Shown here piece by piece: positions 1 through 8,843 of a stretch of DNA of 12,808 nucleotides (positions are counted from its first letter, which is position 1; the number at the start of each line of letters is the position of its first letter). Source of the DNA: Gemmatimonadota bacterium (GTDB lineage Bacteria; ARS69); NCBI GenBank assembly GCA_020431545.1, contig JAGQIB010000138.1:1-12808 (forward strand), given 5' to 3'. The notes under the pieces were generated by a model. The model was given only the letters and a program-made list of their open reading frames with translations. It was not told the origin of the DNA and searched no databases. A program made the position numbers and the translations under genes.

Positions 1-490
1 GCAGGTGCAGCCAGTCGTATTCCGAGAGACGTCCGTCCAGGACATCCTCGTCCCAGATCGTGTCGTACGGTACCTCCGCGTAGGTGAGCGCGAGCGTGAC
101 CGCGTCGTCCCAGGGCTGCTTGTCGGGCGGCGTGTAGATCGCGACGCGCGGCGGCTTCTCGAGCAGCACCGCCTCCATGTTCTCGCTCTCGATCTCCTTG
201 CGGATCGACGCTTCGTTGCCCGGGGAGATCTCCTCGAACGTGACGCCCATGATCACCGCGCGACGACGCAGGATCTCGAGATCTTCCATCAGGAATGCGC
301 CACCGCGGTAGTTCAGGAGCCACTCGACGTTCGAGCCCTGGGTGAGACTCCAGAACGCGAGCCCGTACGCCTTGAGGTGGTTCTTCTGCGTGAGGTCCAT
401 CGGAACCAGCATCTTCGCGGCCACGAGCGACGGGCCGAGAAGAACGAGTACGCAGGCGAGCGCGATCGACACGGTGCGGTGGCGCGTCAT
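1..490 (-). CDS. Exported protein of the family labelled 'asparagine synthetase B' (3' end outside window)
   Basis: Only the first 163 residues are visible; the frame is still open at the left edge. ATG 490 overlaps the preceding stop (ATGA), with GAGGAT about 7 nt upstream (499-502 core). Residues 1-25 form a signal peptide (TRHR, then a hydrophobic core, GPSLVAA). The mature part starts KMLVPMDLTQKNHLKAYG (26-43), then WLLNYRGG (57-64) and KQPWDDAVTLALTYAEVPYD (124-143). From memory these blocks match a family of about 400 residues in Bacteroidota and relatives that databases call asparagine synthetase B. That name looks wrong: true AsnB is cytosolic and needs an N-terminal Cys nucleophile, absent here. 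The segment from Val116, RVAIYTPP, with a long gap and YDWLHL at 158-163 suggests a flavodoxin/amidotransferase-like core (inference). Being last of three coupled genes, it probably works with the TPR and DUF2723 proteins. Real function unknown. Confidence 0.8.
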   Translation of the reverse strand, partial: MTRHRTVSIALACVLVLLGPSLVAAKMLVPMDLTQKNHLKAYGLAFWSLTQGSNVEWLLNYRGGAFLMEDLEILRRRAVIMGVTFEEISPGNEASIRKEIESENMEAVLLEKPPRVAIYTPPDKQPWDDAVTLALTYAEVPYDTIWDEDVLDGRLSEYDWLHL

Positions 491-2319
491 GGGATCATCC
501 TCGTGAGTTCGGCGGCGCGCTCGCGCGCGCGGTCCGCCGCCAGCGTTTCGGGGAACGCCACGAGGAGCTCTTCGCACTCGGCGAGCGCGGTGGCGCGATC
601 GTGGAGATCCTCCGCGAAGATCGTCGCGCGGAGCAGCCGCGCGTCCGCGGCGAGATCCGGAACCTGGGCCTCCGCCACGGCACGTTCGAGCGCGGTCAGC
701 GCGCGCTGCGGCTCGCCGGCGGCCCGATGGGCCTCGCCGGCGAGCAGCCACGATTCGTCGGTGATCGCCGCCCCGGGATGAGCGGCGAGAAGCGCCTCCA
801 GACGTCGATTCGCCTCGCCCGGCCGGTTCGTGCGCAGGGCGAGCCGCGCGCCCGCGTACTCGCCGAGCACCGCGGGGTCGTCCGGATTCGTGTTCAGGAG
901 GATCGAGAACTCCAGCGCGTCGTTGACGTGCTCGCCGCGCGGGAATCGCTGCGCCACCTGCTTGAACAGCGAGTCCGCCACCGCGAAGTCGCCCGCGTAG
1001 AAGTTCGCGCGCCCTTCCTCGAACAGGGCCCGCTCGTGCGTCGGCTCCGAGAACTCCCGGGCGCCGATCGCCGCGTAGATGCCCCGGGCGCGCTCGAGGT
1101 CGCCTTCCCACACCGCGCACTCGGCGACCTCGAACTGCGGGTCCGCCTCCGCCCACGGGCCCTGGCCGCGTGCAATCAGAGCGCGGAACACTTCCTCCGC
1201 CTCGCTCGCGCGGCCGAGACCGTCGCGCAGCGTGCGCGCCATCTCGTAGCGAGCCGCGAGCGCGAAATCCGTCTCCGGCCAGTCGTCGATGAGCCGCTGG
1301 TACGTGGCGATCGCGTCCTCGTAGCGCCGGAGCTCGCGCTGGCTCGTCGCGATCTCCGTGAGGGCGCTCGGCACGGCCCGCGCGTCCGAGACCTCGTCCA
1401 CGATGCGCTCGAACACACGGATCGCCGTCTCGAACTTCCCGTCGGACTGGCAGCGCTTGCCGAACACGAGCAGCGACGCGGCCTGCTGCGGCGCCTCGTC
1501 CACGAGGCGGAAGTACTCCTTGCGCGCGTTCTCGTGATCCCCGGCTTCCAGATAGAGATCCCCGAGCAGCTTCCGCGAGACGATCGCGCGCCCCGCGCCC
1601 ATTCCCGGCGGTGCCGGGGTCTCGCTCCACGCCGCCACCCGGCGAATCACCGGGAGCAGGCCATCCTCCGCCTCGCCGATGCGGAGCAGCCGGCCCTCCA
1701 CGTAGGAGAGCGCGGTCGGCGACGTGTCGAGGTAGCTCAGGTACTCCGCGGTCGCGCGGTCGAACTCGAACCGGAGCTCGTGCAGCGCCGCCTTCTGGCG
1801 CGTGAAGCTCGAGGGGAACAGGGAATCCGCCTCCGCGTACACGTCGAGCGCCTCATCCAGCAGCCGGTTGCGGATCATGAGATCCGCGACCATCGAGTAC
1901 GCGCCGCGGGAACCCTGCTGGACCCGGAGGATCTTCCTCCACGCCTCGGTCGCGGCGGTGCGATCGCCCGCCTGGGCGAGCACGGTGCCGAGCTCTTCGA
2001 GCAGGGCCGGATGATCCGGCGTGGCCTCGAGTTCGCGCCGGATCACGCGCAGCAACTCGTCGTACTGCTTGAGCTCCAGCAGGCAGTTCTTGAGACCGCG
2101 CAGCGCCTTGGGATGATCCGGGTGTGTCTCGTAAACCTGACGGTACAGATCGAGCGCTTCCTCGATTCGCTGCTCCCGCACGTACTGACTCGCGAGGTGC
2201 AGCCGGTTGCGGACGAGCGCATCCGGATCCGCGTCGTTCTGGGCGCGCGCGGGGGCCGCGAGGAGCAGGCACGCGACGGCGATCCAGGGAGCGGCGAACC
2301 GCAGTGTCCGAGTCCTCAA
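487..2319 (-). CDS. Exported tetratricopeptide-repeat protein (TTG start)
   Basis: 610 residues. No ATG or GTG fits the N-terminus; the TTG at 2319 gives RTRTLRFAAPWIAVA, a hydrophobic core and APARA/Q as signal peptidase I site (about residue 26). It overlaps the upstream TGA as TTGA and has a GAGGGGG run 4 nt upstream. Cys17 lies inside the hydrophobic core with Ala at -3, a poor lipobox, so a lipoprotein is less likely. The rest is about twelve TPR or TPR-like helix pairs from residue 33 to the C-terminus, e.g. YVREQRIEEALDLYRQVYE and YEDAIATYQRLIDDWPET. The units ending in FP or WPET resemble those of periplasmic scaffolds such as BamD/YbgF-type proteins. No catalytic domain is seen. Probably a periplasmic adaptor working with its neighbours, especially the TPR-bearing DUF2723 protein (inference). 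Its TGA overlaps the next ATG (ATGA at 487-490). Exact function unknown. Confidence 0.9.
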   Translation of the reverse strand: MRTRTLRFAAPWIAVACLLLAAPARAQNDADPDALVRNRLHLASQYVREQRIEEALDLYRQVYETHPDHPKALRGLKNCLLELKQYDELLRVIRRELEATPDHPALLEELGTVLAQAGDRTAATEAWRKILRVQQGSRGAYSMVADLMIRNRLLDEALDVYAEADSLFPSSFTRQKAALHELRFEFDRATAEYLSYLDTSPTALSYVEGRLLRIGEAEDGLLPVIRRVAAWSETPAPPGMGAGRAIVSRKLLGDLYLEAGDHENARKEYFRLVDEAPQQAASLLVFGKRCQSDGKFETAIRVFERIVDEVSDARAVPSALTEIATSQRELRRYEDAIATYQRLIDDWPETDFALAARYEMARTLRDGLGRASEAEEVFRALIARGQGPWAEADPQFEVAECAVWEGDLERARGIYAAIGAREFSEPTHERALFEEGRANFYAGDFAVADSLFKQVAQRFPRGEHVNDALEFSILLNTNPDDPAVLGEYAGARLALRTNRPGEANRRLEALLAAHPGAAITDESWLLAGEAHRAAGEPQRALTALERAVAEAQVPDLAADARLLRATIFAEDLHDRATALAECEELLVAFPETLAADRARERAAELTRMIP

Positions 2320-5012
2320 GAGTCCCCCTCGATTCCCAGTTCCCGGGCCCGCGCCCGCAGGTCGGGCACCCACGCTCCCGTGTCCGTACGCCCGAGGCTC
2401 CGCCGGAAGTACTCCGCGGCCTCGGAGGCTCGACCGAGCGCCGCGAGCACGACCCCGAGGTGATACTCGGTCTCCGCGCGAGACGGGACGTCCTCCGGCG
2501 GCAATCCGGTGTCTGCCCGGAGCAACGCCTCGAGCGCGCCGTGCGCATCGCCGGACCGGTAGCGTACCCAACCGAGCGTGTCGTTCCAATAAGCGGCCAT
2601 TTCCGGGCTCAGCTCCAGCGCCTCGGTCACGAGCCGCTCCGCGGTCCCCAGGCTGTCGCCGGTGATCGCGAACACGTAGGCGAGGCCGTTTCGGGCCTCC
2701 GCACTGCCGGGCTCGAGCTCGAGCTGTCGCCGGAATCCGGCGGCCGCATCGACGTATCGCCCGGCCTGCAGGCACGCAAAGCCCAGGCCGTGGGCCGCGG
2801 CCGGGCTCTCCGGGGCCCGCCGCAGGGCCTCCCGGTACAGCTCGATCGCCCGCTCCCAGTCGGCACGCTCCACATACTTCCCCGCGAGCTGGAGAGTTCC
2901 GCCCACGGAGAGCTCGCCGAGTCCCGCCCGCGCTTCGGCGAGTCCGGCCTCCCCGCCGAGCGAGATGCCACGCTGCACGGCGTCCCGGGCCCGGCGCGCC
3001 GCGGCCAGATCCGGCTCCGCGGCGAGCACGCGCTCGAGACGGGCCGCGGCGTCCGGCAGACGGCCCGCCTCCACCAGCGCGACCGCGTGCGCGAGCTCGA
3101 CCTCCGGCTCCGGCGGGTCCACGTTCTCGAGTCGTTCGAACCCGCGGAGCGCATCCTCCGGCCGACCGGCGTTCAGGTCCAGCAGCGCGAGGTTGTAGAG
3201 CGCGTCGCGGTCGTCCGGCGCGAGCGCGAGCGCGTCCCGAAAACGTCGTTCCGCGAGCGACACGTCGCCGAGCTCGAGGTGCCGCCCGCCGAGCAGGCGC
3301 AGAACGGCCGGGATGCGCGCGGCCGGCTCGGCGGCAGCCACGAAGCGATCGTGCGCCTCCTCCGTCCGGCCGAGCGACGCGAGCCACGTCCCCTCCCGGA
3401 CACCGGTGAGCGCCGCGAGCAGGCACGCGAGATAGTCCGTCGCGTCCACGCGCGGGATCGGCCTCGGCTCCCACGCGATCTCGCTCGCCCGGTCCCCCGG
3501 ACGCACGAGTTCGAGCACGGCCCCCGCGGGCACGAGGCGGCAGCCCCCGAAATCCTGCAGGTCGAACTCCTCCGTGTAGAAGAGCGGCGTGGCGCGATCC
3601 TGGAACACGAACTGGAGCTCCCGGGCGGAGCGCCGGGCACGTCGCTCGCGACGATCGAGCGCGACGAAGTCGTCGCCCCAGGCGGATACGAGAAGATTCT
3701 GCGAGTGATCCACGAGCTTCACGTCCGGGCGGACGCCGCGCACGACGTGCTCGTACAGCAGACTGAACGTGGCGTTGTCGCCGATCGCCACGAGGCGCGC
3801 GCCCGCCGGCAGGGACTCCAGCACCCTTTGCCCCCACTCGGCCGCGAAGGTCTCGTTCCGGCGATCGCAGTCCGTCCGGTTCGCGAGGGCCAGCGTGAGC
3901 GGGAGCGTGGCGAGCAGCGCGCCCCGCAGTGCGATGCCCGGAGCGCCGCGAACGCGACGCGCCAGCAGGTCCTCGATCGCCGCCACCGTGAGGCCGGCCG
4001 CGAGGAACGTGGCGAGGACCGCCGGCAGGAAGAACGGCGTGATCACGGACTCGTCGCGGAACGTGTTCTGGTAACGCAACGCCAGCGCCACGACCGGCCC
4101 GCTCAGGAACGCGAACAGCACCACGAGTCCCGCCCGCTTGGCGTGCCCCGCGCGCCACGCGATCACGGGTCCGACCAGGGCGAGAATCAGCACGAGCGGC
4201 GGCGCGCTCGCGAGCACGACCCGGAGCGCGAGAGCGAGACGCACCGCGAGCGGCGCGTTCGCGTCCGCCTCGCCGAGCCCGCCGTACTGCGTGCGCAGGA
4301 CATGATCGACCACGTCCGCGAACGACCGCAGCTCCCCCCAGTGGATCTCGGGGCCGCTCGCGGCACGCAGCGGCAACACGACGTACACGGTCAGGCCGAG
4401 GAGAAACGCGAGCGCCATGCCGCCGGTGCGCGCGACGCGGAGGGACGTCGACTCGGCGGCGCGCGCGTTCGGTAGCAGCGCCAGCGCGAGCACGGGCGGC
4501 CCGGCGAGCAGGACGAACGGGTGATTCCCGGAGCCGAGCCCGAGCAGGTACGCCGCGAGCAGGAACAGGAGAGGCCGTCCGCGACGTGCCACGACGGCGG
4601 CCGCGAGCGCCGCGGCCGTGAACGCGAGATTCAGCGAGTAGACCTCGGTGACCGTGGACGTGGACCACACGGCGTGAGCGAGGCCGAACGCCAGCGCCAC
4701 CGCGGCCGCGCTGACGACGCGCCCCGTGAGTGCCGCCAGCAGTAGTGCGAGCGCGAAGACCGCCGCTGCGCCGGAGACGGCCGAGAGCAGGTTCGTGGCG
4801 CGGGCGGGCTCGAGGGAGGGCAACAGCTCCACGGCAGTCCGCGCCAGCAGAGTCCACGTGGGATAGCCGGGCGGGTGCGCGACGCCGAATCGCGCCGCGA
4901 CGGACGCGAGCTCACCCGAGTCTCCGACCCAGATCGTGGGACACGAGGTCGCCACGTAGACGACGAGTGCCACGAGCGCGACGAGCGCTCCGGACGCGAC
5001 GGACCGGGACAT
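2316..5012 (-). CDS. DUF2723 (GT-C, TMEM260-like) membrane protein with C-terminal TPR array
   Basis: 898 residues from ATG 5012, with GAGG 6 nt upstream. The frame stays open to 5609 but that part overlaps the previous gene and is out of character. Residues 1-390 are a multi-pass membrane domain. The first helix (about 8-22) is followed by PTIWVGDSGEL (25-35) and AHPPGYP (45-51), the DUF2723 signature. DUF2723 proteins are GT-C-type glycosyltransferases; the human member TMEM260 is a protein O-mannosyltransferase. Asp31 and Glu34, in the first extracytoplasmic loop, are the candidate catalytic acids by analogy. A soluble region (about 390-545) contains AIGDNATFSLLYE. Residues about 550-890 hold at least eight TPR units (for example LGFACLQAGRYVDAAAGF). 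Likely role: lipid-linked sugar transfer to exported proteins, with the TPRs recruiting substrates or partners (inference). Its TGA overlaps the next gene's TTG. Confidence 0.9.
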   Translation of the reverse strand: MSRSVASGALVALVALVVYVATSCPTIWVGDSGELASVAARFGVAHPPGYPTWTLLARTAVELLPSLEPARATNLLSAVSGAAAVFALALLLAALTGRVVSAAAVALAFGLAHAVWSTSTVTEVYSLNLAFTAAALAAAVVARRGRPLLFLLAAYLLGLGSGNHPFVLLAGPPVLALALLPNARAAESTSLRVARTGGMALAFLLGLTVYVVLPLRAASGPEIHWGELRSFADVVDHVLRTQYGGLGEADANAPLAVRLALALRVVLASAPPLVLILALVGPVIAWRAGHAKRAGLVVLFAFLSGPVVALALRYQNTFRDESVITPFFLPAVLATFLAAGLTVAAIEDLLARRVRGAPGIALRGALLATLPLTLALANRTDCDRRNETFAAEWGQRVLESLPAGARLVAIGDNATFSLLYEHVVRGVRPDVKLVDHSQNLLVSAWGDDFVALDRRERRARRSARELQFVFQDRATPLFYTEEFDLQDFGGCRLVPAGAVLELVRPGDRASEIAWEPRPIPRVDATDYLACLLAALTGVREGTWLASLGRTEEAHDRFVAAAEPAARIPAVLRLLGGRHLELGDVSLAERRFRDALALAPDDRDALYNLALLDLNAGRPEDALRGFERLENVDPPEPEVELAHAVALVEAGRLPDAAARLERVLAAEPDLAAARRARDAVQRGISLGGEAGLAEARAGLGELSVGGTLQLAGKYVERADWERAIELYREALRRAPESPAAAHGLGFACLQAGRYVDAAAGFRRQLELEPGSAEARNGLAYVFAITGDSLGTAERLVTEALELSPEMAAYWNDTLGWVRYRSGDAHGALEALLRADTGLPPEDVPSRAETEYHLGVVLAALGRASEAAEYFRRSLGRTDTGAWVPDLRARARELGIEGDS
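2324..2330 (-). promoter_or_regulatory. Ribosome binding site GAGGGGG before the TTG start of the TPR gene
   Basis: The purine run GAGGGGG ends 4 nt before TTG 2319, inside the last codons of the DUF2723 gene. It is the best ribosome site near the signal-peptide-encoding region and supports the rare TTG start. Confidence 0.55.
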
Positions 5013-5029
5013 CCGGGACCTCGATCGGA

Positions 5030-8000
5030 TCAGGGCAGCTCGGTCGTCCCTTCGCGGGAAAGCGAGCGGAAGTACTGCTTGATGAGCTCCTCGTACTTCG
5101 GAGGATAGCGACGGTCCAGCGCCTTGAGAAGGTCTTCGCGCAGGTCGCGCTCCTTCTCCTCGAGGCTCTTGGGCAGCTCGTCCGGCGAGGAGAGATCCGC
5201 GAGCGTCTCGCCCGTCTCCGACTTGCGCTCGCGTCCGAGGTCGCGCTCGCGCATGGAGCGCTGCGAATCCAGGAGCCGCGTGAGCGCCCAGTCCTGGTCG
5301 CGGAGCAGTTCGTCGGAGACGTCGCCCTCGGCGAGCCGACGCGCCACGTCCTCGAGCTTCTTCGAGACGTCGTCGAGGCGACCGAGCGTTCCCTCGCCGC
5401 CCTGAGAGTCCTCCAGGAGCTGCTGCAGCTGCTCCTGGATCCGCTTCTGCTCGCCCGCGAGCTGATCCAGCTGAGCCTGGAGGCGGTGATCCAGCGACTG
5501 GCCTCCCTCGCGCCGGAGCTTCTGGAGCGCCTCGTTCAGGCGCTGCTGATCCTGCGAGAGCTCCTGCAGTTGCTGCATTCCACCCGGCATCGGCTGGCCG
5601 CTCGAGCACTGCGACATCGACTCCACCGTACGGAGCAGCGCGATGACGACGGCGTTGACCTGATCGATCGCTTCCTGGCCGTCGTCGTGCGCCATCTGGA
5701 CCGCGCCGTTCTCCAGCCCGTACGCCGCGTCGCGCATCGAGTCGAGGCCCTCGCCGAGCTGGCGACCGATCTCCGACTCCATGAGCGGCGTGTCCTTCGC
5801 GACCTCCTCCAGCATCGACTCCACCCGCTCCGCGCCGCGGATCAGCAGGTACTGCTCGTCGGCGAACGCGCGGGTCGCGGAGGTCGTGTTGCGCGGAATC
5901 GTGCCGAGCATCTTCGCGAGCAGCTCCTGATCGTCGGACACGGAGAGCAGGTCCCGCACCGCCCGGTTGATCGCCGCCTGGCTGATCTCCATCTGACGCA
6001 TCTGCATCATCGACGCCCCGGCCGACAGCTGCGCGAGCATCTGCCGGAGCTCGGTCAGCGCCTTCTCGCCCTGCTCCTTCGCGTCCTGCTGGTTGCCGCC
6101 CTCCATGCTCTCGGCCATGTCCTCCATGGTCTGCGGCACCTGCGACTCGTTCATCTGCTTGGACATCCCGTCCATCATCTGGGAGTCCTGACTGTCGCGG
6201 AGCTCCTGGACCATCTCCGCGAGTTCCTTCAGCTCCTGCTCGAGACGCTTCGCCTCCTCCGAGAGGGACTTCTCCTCGCGGGCCAGCTGGTCGAGCTTCG
6301 ACTGGTCCGCGTCGCTCTTGGACTCCTCGGACTGCTCGCCGCTCTCGCCCTGCTCACCATCCTGCTTCTCCGACTCGCTGCCGGACCGGCTCTCGGCGCT
6401 CTTCGAGTCTTCCGGCGACTTCTCGGCGTCGCTCGCGTCCGCGAGCTGCTCCTTCTGATCCGCCGGGGACTTCTCCGAATCGGCGTCCTTGCCCTCTTCG
6501 TTCGCGCCTTCCTCGCCGGCGGCTTCCTCGTTCGCGGCCTGCTCCTCCGGGGACGGTCCCTCCTCGCCCGTCTTCTCCTCCCCCGCCTTCTCGTCGCCGG
6601 CATCCGGAGAGTCCGCCTGCTTCGAGTCCTCCGCGGTCTCCTCCTCCGCCCCGCGATCGAGCTGGGCGAGCTCGTCGTTCACGCGCTCCTGCTGCGCGGC
6701 GAGCTCCTCCATCTGGCGGACCGCGGCCTTGAGCTTCTCCTCCATCTGGAACTGCTTCAGGTTTTCCATCACGCGATCGAGCTGCTTCATGAGCTCGTCC
6801 TGCGACTTCTGGAAGTCCGCGAGCTGCTCCTGCATCCGCTGCGGATTCGCCTCCTCCATCGCGGCGCGCAGCTTCTCGAGCGCCTCCTTCATCTCCGTGG
6901 TCGCGACCTCGTCCAGCAGCTTCTGGATCTGCTGCATCTTCTGGACGGCCTCGTCCGTCATGAACTCGGACTCCGCGAGACGCTCGAGGTTCTCCTGGAT
7001 GTCGTCCTGGATCTTCTTGAGCTCCTCCGCGAGCTGCTGCTGCGACTCCAGCGCCTGCTCGACTTCCTGGCGATCCTCCCACTTGCTGTCGCCCTTCTTC
7101 AGGGTCTCGCGCGAGATCTCCTCGACCTTCTGCTCCACCTTCTTCGCCTCGTCCGCGAGATCCTTCAGATCGTCGATGGACGACTGACCCTGATCCTCGA
7201 TCTCCGCGAAGATCTCGCCGAGCGTCGGGAATCGGAGCACGTAAGAGCGCGTGCGGGCCGTGTGCGGACCGTCGATCTCGCAGTTGTCGCGGACCTCGAT
7301 CCAGTACGACACGGTGTCTCCCGGCAGCAGGTCGAGCGGCGAGAGGTCCCACTCGAACGACTCCGTGACCTCGCGGCTCCCCAGCGATCCGGGGCGAAGG
7401 TCCGCGCGGAGCTCTTCGCCGGGGCGCCGGTCGAGCTCGTACACGAGGGTCACGCGTCCCACGCCGTAGTCGTCCACGGCGGAGTAGCGAAGGTCGATCC
7501 GCATCGACTCGGGGAGGTCGCGATCCTCTCCCGGTTCGAGCAACCGGACGAACGGGGCCTCGTCGGAGAGGACGCGGATTCCGTACTCGAGCGGATTCGG
7601 ATTCGTGAGCCCGAGCTCGTCGGTGATGCGAAGGCGGTAGGTCCCGGACTCGACGAGCGGAATCTCCAGCGCGACGTGCTCGGTGTCGACGGCCTCGAGC
7701 GCCACGCTCGTGCTGTCCCCGAACTCGGCCAGGCCCTCGGCCACCGGGTTCGTGGATCGCGCGAGCACCCGGGCGACGGTTCCTTTGACGGCCGCGAGAT
7801 CTCCCGCCCCGTCCTGCACGACTCGCTCCGGAAGGCCGGTGTACTCGGGGTAACGGTAGCGGACCTCCTCGATCGCGAGACTCGGACGGGCCATCGCGCG
7901 CACGTCGAAGATCCGCGATGCGGCGTTCCCGTGACGGAAACGGTACTGGAACGATTCATTCACGCGCGGGAATCGATGGTCGAACGTCGCCGCCGAGGCG

Positions 8001-8803
8001 ACGTCGCGCGTGGCCTCGCGCGTCTGCTCCGCTTCCGCCTCCAGGGCGATCGGACGCCACTCGGCTTCCGCGTCGTCGCGCCACTCGAGCGTCGCCTCCG
8101 CGTGTCCTTTCCGGATCACGGCGTGCGCGACCTCGGCGGAAACGTCGAGCGCCTCGCCGCGCGGCAGCGAGACGTCGCCCGGACTCACGGTGAACATCGC
8201 CGCCGCCCGCGGGCCGAGCCAGTCCCGCGCCCCGGTCAGCCGGCCGAGTCCCTCCGCGAAACCGGCGGGGCGCAGCACCGCGAGAATCGCGGCCACGGCC
8301 AGAGCACCGGCGCCGAACCAGGCCGCTCCCCGTCGGACCGAGGCGTTGTACCCGAGCTCGGCCGGCCGCACCGCGCCCACGGCATCCACCGTGCGATCGA
8401 CGAACGCGTCCACGAGGTCGGTGGAGTACCCCGTGCGGCGGTCTTCCCGCACCGAGAGCACCTGCAGCGCGGGGACGAGTTGCTCGCGCAGCGATTCGCT
8501 CTCGGCCTCGGTGCGGCGCGCGGATTCCGTCAGGTCGCGCAGGGCCGGCCACCGCCGGGCCACCGCGACACCGAACACCACGATAGGGACCAGCCATACC
8601 GCGCCCCACCCGGTGGCCCGAACCCACGCGCCCACGCCTCCGAGCGCCGGATCCGGCAGCACGCGATCGAGCAGCAACAGCGCGACGAGCGCGAGAAGGG
8701 CCGCCCCGAGGCCGCGCAGTGCAGCCGCAGCAAGCAGTCGCCCCGTCTGGTGGCGACCGAGGCCCCGCGCGATCTCGACGAGTCTCTTTCCCTGCTCCGT
8801 CAT
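5030..8803 (-). CDS. DUF4175-like membrane-anchored coiled-coil protein
   Basis: A 1257-residue protein starting at ATG 8803, 40 nt after the DUF4159 stop, with only a weak GGCGG-like ribosome site. In order: TM1 about 23-46, TM2 about 65-82, a cytoplasmic loop, TM3 about 158-178, then a beta-rich region (about 200-480) with FTVSPGDVSLPRGE and YRYPEYTGLPERV blocks. From about 510 to 720 it is Gln/Glu/Lys-rich heptad-like helix, then a disordered acidic stretch (717-830), further long helices rich in Gln, Met and Glu (831-1200), and a C-terminal YPPKYEELIKQYFRSLS tail. This architecture and tail match DUF4175 and related proteins found with DUF4159. The topology predicts that most of the protein lies on one side of the membrane, probably periplasmic (inference). 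There is no enzymatic motif; a structural or scaffolding role is most likely. It ends 17 nt before the DUF2723 gene. Family assignment is by architecture, not an alignment. Confidence 0.83.
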   Translation of the reverse strand: MTEQGKRLVEIARGLGRHQTGRLLAAAALRGLGAALLALVALLLLDRVLPDPALGGVGAWVRATGWGAVWLVPIVVFGVAVARRWPALRDLTESARRTEAESESLREQLVPALQVLSVREDRRTGYSTDLVDAFVDRTVDAVGAVRPAELGYNASVRRGAAWFGAGALAVAAILAVLRPAGFAEGLGRLTGARDWLGPRAAAMFTVSPGDVSLPRGEALDVSAEVAHAVIRKGHAEATLEWRDDAEAEWRPIALEAEAEQTREATRDVASAATFDHRFPRVNESFQYRFRHGNAASRIFDVRAMARPSLAIEEVRYRYPEYTGLPERVVQDGAGDLAAVKGTVARVLARSTNPVAEGLAEFGDSTSVALEAVDTEHVALEIPLVESGTYRLRITDELGLTNPNPLEYGIRVLSDEAPFVRLLEPGEDRDLPESMRIDLRYSAVDDYGVGRVTLVYELDRRPGEELRADLRPGSLGSREVTESFEWDLSPLDLLPGDTVSYWIEVRDNCEIDGPHTARTRSYVLRFPTLGEIFAEIEDQGQSSIDDLKDLADEAKKVEQKVEEISRETLKKGDSKWEDRQEVEQALESQQQLAEELKKIQDDIQENLERLAESEFMTDEAVQKMQQIQKLLDEVATTEMKEALEKLRAAMEEANPQRMQEQLADFQKSQDELMKQLDRVMENLKQFQMEEKLKAAVRQMEELAAQQERVNDELAQLDRGAEEETAEDSKQADSPDAGDEKAGEEKTGEEGPSPEEQAANEEAAGEEGANEEGKDADSEKSPADQKEQLADASDAEKSPEDSKSAESRSGSESEKQDGEQGESGEQSEESKSDADQSKLDQLAREEKSLSEEAKRLEQELKELAEMVQELRDSQDSQMMDGMSKQMNESQVPQTMEDMAESMEGGNQQDAKEQGEKALTELRQMLAQLSAGASMMQMRQMEISQAAINRAVRDLLSVSDDQELLAKMLGTIPRNTTSATRAFADEQYLLIRGAERVESMLEEVAKDTPLMESEIGRQLGEGLDSMRDAAYGLENGAVQMAHDDGQEAIDQVNAVVIALLRTVESMSQCSSGQPMPGGMQQLQELSQDQQRLNEALQKLRREGGQSLDHRLQAQLDQLAGEQKRIQEQLQQLLEDSQGGEGTLGRLDDVSKKLEDVARRLAEGDVSDELLRDQDWALTRLLDSQRSMRERDLGRERKSETGETLADLSSPDELPKSLEEKERDLREDLLKALDRRYPPKYEELIKQYFRSLSREGTTELP
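6314..6655 (-). other. Acidic low-complexity segment within the DUF4175-like protein (residues about 717-830)
   Basis: About 114 residues composed almost only of Glu, Ser, Asp, Ala, Lys, Gly, Gln and Pro, with recurrent short units such as GEEKTGEEG and EEAAGEEGANEEG. It separates two coiled-coil blocks. The units are imperfect and there is no tandem DNA repeat with a fixed period that I can see. Likely an intrinsically disordered, strongly negative linker. Confidence 0.8.
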
Positions 8804-8843
8804 GTCTTACCGCCGGAAGTCTCGAGGGGGACCGGGTTTCGGA

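Noticed and set aside
601..2463. A 620-codon open frame on the plus strand
   Set aside because: In register opposite the exported TPR gene, same GC-driven antisense effect.
2124..4475. A 783-codon open frame on the plus strand
   Set aside because: In register opposite the DUF2723-TPR gene; Arg/Glu/Pro-rich with no domain; the opposite strand has a clear family, signal and TPR pattern.
2320..4857. Upstream extension of the TPR gene frame giving a 1456-residue protein
   Set aside because: The first 846 codons are an Arg/Gly/Ala-rich out-of-frame reading of the DUF2723 gene. The signal peptide and ribosome site place the start at 2319.
5013..5609. 199-codon extension upstream of the DUF2723 gene
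   Set aside because: It overlaps the well-supported 3' end of the DUF4175-like gene and lacks family similarity; ATG 5012 has a ribosome site and starts directly before the first membrane helix.
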